Of a DNA stretch of 64,000 bases, positions 62,301 through 64,000 are shown piece after piece; the stretch's first letter is position 1; the number at the start of each line of letters is the position of its first letter. The notes beneath the pieces were generated by a model. The model searched no databases. It saw only the letters and a list, made by a program, of their open reading frames with translations, and was not told the DNA's origin. The DNA is from Zygosaccharomyces rouxii (lineage: Eukaryota > Ascomycota > Saccharomycetes > Saccharomycetales > Saccharomycetaceae): assembly GCF_000026365.1 (NCBI RefSeq), contig NC_012991.1, positions 620,001 through 684,000 on the forward strand. Reading direction: 5' to 3'. Made by a program: the position numbers and the translations under genes.

Positions 62301-63949
62301 AGATCGATCCATTGCATGCTGCTCGTTCGCCTTTGAATTGGAATCAGATTGATCAGGTGTTGGCAGGATACGGGGAATACGGGCTTGATAAAAATGAATG
62401 TGGATTCAGATCCAAGTTGGTGGTACTTCCCGCTGACATTCCTACCAATACATATTCATCTGTTATAAATGGAAGAAATGAAACTTTAACTCAAGAGGAA
62501 ATAAGATTGGAAGGCTTAAATCGACTAATATCTTCAATATCCAAATCCCGCCTGTTGACTGCAAAGGAGAAGCAAATGAAGAAAAACAAAAGAGAAGAAA
62601 TCCAACCAGAGATTCTATTTTACACAGGATCCCTTTTCGATTTTATTCGTGAACAAAAGTCGTCTCTGGATAGATCAGTTCTAAGTTATAAGGATTCCAT
62701 CTTTGCAGATAGGAAGCAGCTAAAAAAAGATGTAGACATAAAAGAACTGGCGCATGAAATACAACATGGTAATAACCCTCTTACCCTGGTCAATCGGAAA
62801 TGGCACTGGAAAAGACATCAAAATAGTTTCATTGGATCAGAAATGGTCAATTGGTTACTGAGAAATTTAAGTGATATTGATACTAGGGAAGAGGCTGTTG
62901 AGTACGGCCAAAGTTTGATGGATAGAGGCCTGTTTAAACACGTTTTGAATAAGCACGGGTTTCTTGATGGTCATTATTTCTATCAGATTACACCATCGTA
63001 CCTCGTAGATGCTCGTACTCTCGAGAAGGTAAATTCTGATTCCAAATCTTCTAACGACCAAAGACGAGCTGCAGGGGAGAATTCGTCATCTGGTATATCT
63101 GAAACGAATGTGCTGCCTTTGACAATGGTAAACAGTAATAGCACTTCCAATATTTCTAATGATAATCAATCCGATACTAGAAATAACGCTAGTGAACGTC
63201 CCGTGAAGTCATCCGTGATGTTGAGTAATTCTTTGGTGATAGATGTTGATCCTGCTGGCAAATCTTACAAGATGGAAACTTGTACTGTTCATTACGATCG
63301 AGTGCATAATCCAGATCATTGTTTTCACATCAGGCTTGAATGGTTAACAACAACACCAAAATTTCTTGATGATTTGGTGGGGAATTGGTCAAGACTTTGT
63401 GAAAGATATGGACTAAGATTAGTGGAGATTCCTTGGAGGGAACTTTGTACTATACCTGCGGTAGACCCCTTTCATTCGTTCGTGGAAATTCAACTGGCGA
63501 TTAACCCTTGGGAAGATCCTGAGTTTAAGGATGAAGAGTTGCTCTCCGAGAGTAAATACTACTATCATATGCACTTACTCCAAGTTTCAGGGTTCTTACT
63601 TGATAATAGAGCTTCCAAGGTTATCCAAGACATTCATTGTGATTTTGAAATAATGTATTCTTGGGGGAAGCCTGAGTTTAAATATGCCCAATACATTCAC
63701 AATACAGGTGCATATATTGCAGAAGTGAGAGAAAGTGGTGAATTGTTTTTGGCTCCCAACAATATCTATATCTCTAGGGCCATACCTGGTAAAATTGTGG
63801 CAAAATCACAATTTTCCACGCAATTCGCAGTGGACGCCCAAAAAGTGATGTTAAACTTCAAGAAAGTTTGCACTAACTATAATGAGTTAAGAGTGATATT
63901 CCTTGACGCAAAGGACAAGTGGCTAAAGGGGCAGCATGTTGACGAATAA
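59354..63949 (+). CDS. IML1: Iml1, SEACIT/GATOR1 subunit (DEPDC5 family)
   Basis: A 1531-residue protein (S. cerevisiae Iml1, 1584 aa). The N-terminal IML1/DEPDC5 domain contains VELCYHESRYSNDLVELDLS and a structured block (about 270-500, SESARLIFLIQITEEMWNFEE, HIMIISPGSGLYDVDYDLL). A Ser/Gln-rich region follows (about 560-800), then a second conserved region, a DEP domain (about 1130-1215, FIGSEMVNWLLRNL, DRGLFKHVLNKHGFLDGHYFYQI) and a conserved C-terminus. With Npr2 and Npr3 it acts as the GAP for the Rag GTPase Gtr1 at the vacuole, restraining TORC1 when amino acids are short. YJR138W follows MET5, as here. Confidence 0.96.
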   Translation: MARDGPLFVGLRGKNQRPVSSTVSSGPKVNNTTHVNSISLSAGNLIVGAKDNTNLRGNVLSTPSTTFVNDNNKINTNSPAILAPESAGIIDKNRSRQVELCYHESRYSNDLVELDLSAIPGAKQGDLFEMKTYRKTPGSKDKKIYFVAKDFSPDIRRRTKNAQISILSGQLQSLLDLPSRSKVWIRLKSKRLTEADLVELNIKDCLINRGDMWCLNSQLVGQCVFSGQKLTFLDTIRATVNGIYREGKKTLSGYIGENTRVVFRSESARLIFLIQITEEMWNFEETGEQLFQKMVNSFFPKIFKKWKDIGTHHSITIAFAVSMDTSHVPFRELEPGTILKNTTDYFRIVVDQVLVIHWVEIMETLRKEFQALRRNLLNVQTEDGYSVVKGRFSPVIKSNILELVNFASTLITDPFRQSDLRHTTTHIMIISPGSGLYDVDYDLLRLTGKKLLSLEMTMDLICLSRAPLHVVPLFRYLDYESKLHHCSPTWLSIFFWNDSMNGTDDWRPRCKIYDLQMMGLTENDVLGKIDIDYLKPGKGVESIQQFMDQYDTDVFNFEKCNDNLQKGNSNCDKSEGGVQLNQKQSLQNPSTFAWNAPKFSTPVLEDIQKPKVFADLSTQRSSGLRDDEGSDKIQLSDSAFRTQQSSLAVDTLKGITKKNLVKDLTQRIVGRIMPDREVKRDMSTHEPVEDRTDGVERSPVQKPALSPRNSSEHVPVIKKNLSTLNHLDNQNGSPFGIDGFPLYASAHNLESPVDHGASETKPLFTVDDRKTPLQESAAHNSGSSPTEVRTWIEIKNPSVPVNEDLAGMMYPTRWKDVLPRYVPKRYSKWRSFTTPAELPITISDFPSKLDFENNFFFRNHSVNLNIDQEAYKQTSKDLLRNMIYVRLLAGFQLCVGENVKNVERSKGVENNESPVAKFIDGTWVNIRIYMTIDSEIHRISCGMDGVIDVQRYMRKNEENPFEQVSSYAPLVKTRYENLYRKAKIDPLHAARSPLNWNQIDQVLAGYGEYGLDKNECGFRSKLVVLPADIPTNTYSSVINGRNETLTQEEIRLEGLNRLISSISKSRLLTAKEKQMKKNKREEIQPEILFYTGSLFDFIREQKSSLDRSVLSYKDSIFADRKQLKKDVDIKELAHEIQHGNNPLTLVNRKWHWKRHQNSFIGSEMVNWLLRNLSDIDTREEAVEYGQSLMDRGLFKHVLNKHGFLDGHYFYQITPSYLVDARTLEKVNSDSKSSNDQRRAAGENSSSGISETNVLPLTMVNSNSTSNISNDNQSDTRNNASERPVKSSVMLSNSLVIDVDPAGKSYKMETCTVHYDRVHNPDHCFHIRLEWLTTTPKFLDDLVGNWSRLCERYGLRLVEIPWRELCTIPAVDPFHSFVEIQLAINPWEDPEFKDEELLSESKYYYHMHLLQVSGFLLDNRASKVIQDIHCDFEIMYSWGKPEFKYAQYIHNTGAYIAEVRESGELFLAPNNIYISRAIPGKIVAKSQFSTQFAVDAQKVMLNFKKVCTNYNELRVIFLDAKDKWLKGQHVDE

Positions 63950-63963
63950 ATCGACTGAACCAT

Positions 63964-63967
<4 letters not shown>

Positions 63968-63997
<30 letters not shown>
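63968..63997. repeat. AT dinucleotide microsatellite
   Basis: Fifteen AT units from 18 bp past the IML1 stop to the window edge. Also a possible 3'-end efficiency element (TATATA). Confidence 0.85.
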
Positions 63998-63999
<2 letters not shown>

Positions 64000-64000
64000 T

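Overview
The window is nuclear DNA of a budding yeast of the family Saccharomycetaceae that never went through the whole-genome duplication (WGD). Genes are compact and almost all intronless, and the one intron found (NBL1) carries GTATGT and TACTAAC signals. The strongest evidence is gene order. Genes that lie on two separate S. cerevisiae chromosomes are interleaved here as single copies, as expected for the pre-duplication ancestor. The Zygosaccharomyces/Torulaspora clade is my best guess from similarity, but the species cannot be fixed from sequence alone.

Layout. (A) 1-14705: LST7 (5' end cut by the window), ADE13, RSC1/RSC2, a SIRT5-like sirtuin, MUP1, eIF2A, MCO32-like, SCM4/ATG33 and ILV5. 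This merges S. cerevisiae chromosome VII (YGR049-057) with XII (YLR355-359). (B) 15368-29370: PFK1, PEX21/PEX18, TDA11, KEL1/KEL2, a REC104 candidate, a YGR237C homologue and SPG1. This merges VII (YGR236-240) with VIII (YHR157-160). (C/D) 29685-63949: ATP18, STR2/YML082W, MNS1, CTF8, LNP1, EGD2, MDM31, NVJ1, NMD5, UTP9, SGM1, RIX1, MCM22, TIM8, TTI2, AIM18/AIM46, MET5, NBL1 (spliced), RPN10 and IML1. This merges X (YJR130-138) with VIII (YHR191-200), plus a small piece of XIII (YML081-082).

Functional links. Three sulfur genes (MUP1 methionine uptake, the STR2-like trans-sulfuration enzyme, MET5 sulfite reductase) have Met31/32-type sites upstream, and MET5 also has a Cbf1 E-box. Ribosome-biogenesis PAC/RRPE motifs precede NMD5, UTP9 and RIX1, and unexpectedly also lie between MCM22 and TIM8. 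RPN10 has a perfect Rpn4 (PACE) element. ILV5 has Gcn4 and Leu3-like sites. The window opens with a subunit of the Lst4-Lst7 Gtr2 GAP and closes with Iml1, the SEACIT/GATOR1 subunit acting on Gtr1, so both ends belong to amino-acid signalling to TORC1.

Most unusual items: the class III (SIRT5/CobB-like) sirtuin between RSC1/2 and MUP1, a family absent from S. cerevisiae; a 17-bp-arm inverted repeat upstream of MUP1; a cluster of perfect inverted repeats between NBL1 and RPN10; an 18-bp perfect palindrome upstream of NVJ1; and hexapeptide repeats in the Kelch protein. I found no transposon, CRISPR array, rRNA or intact tRNA gene, and no clearly undescribed multi-gene system.
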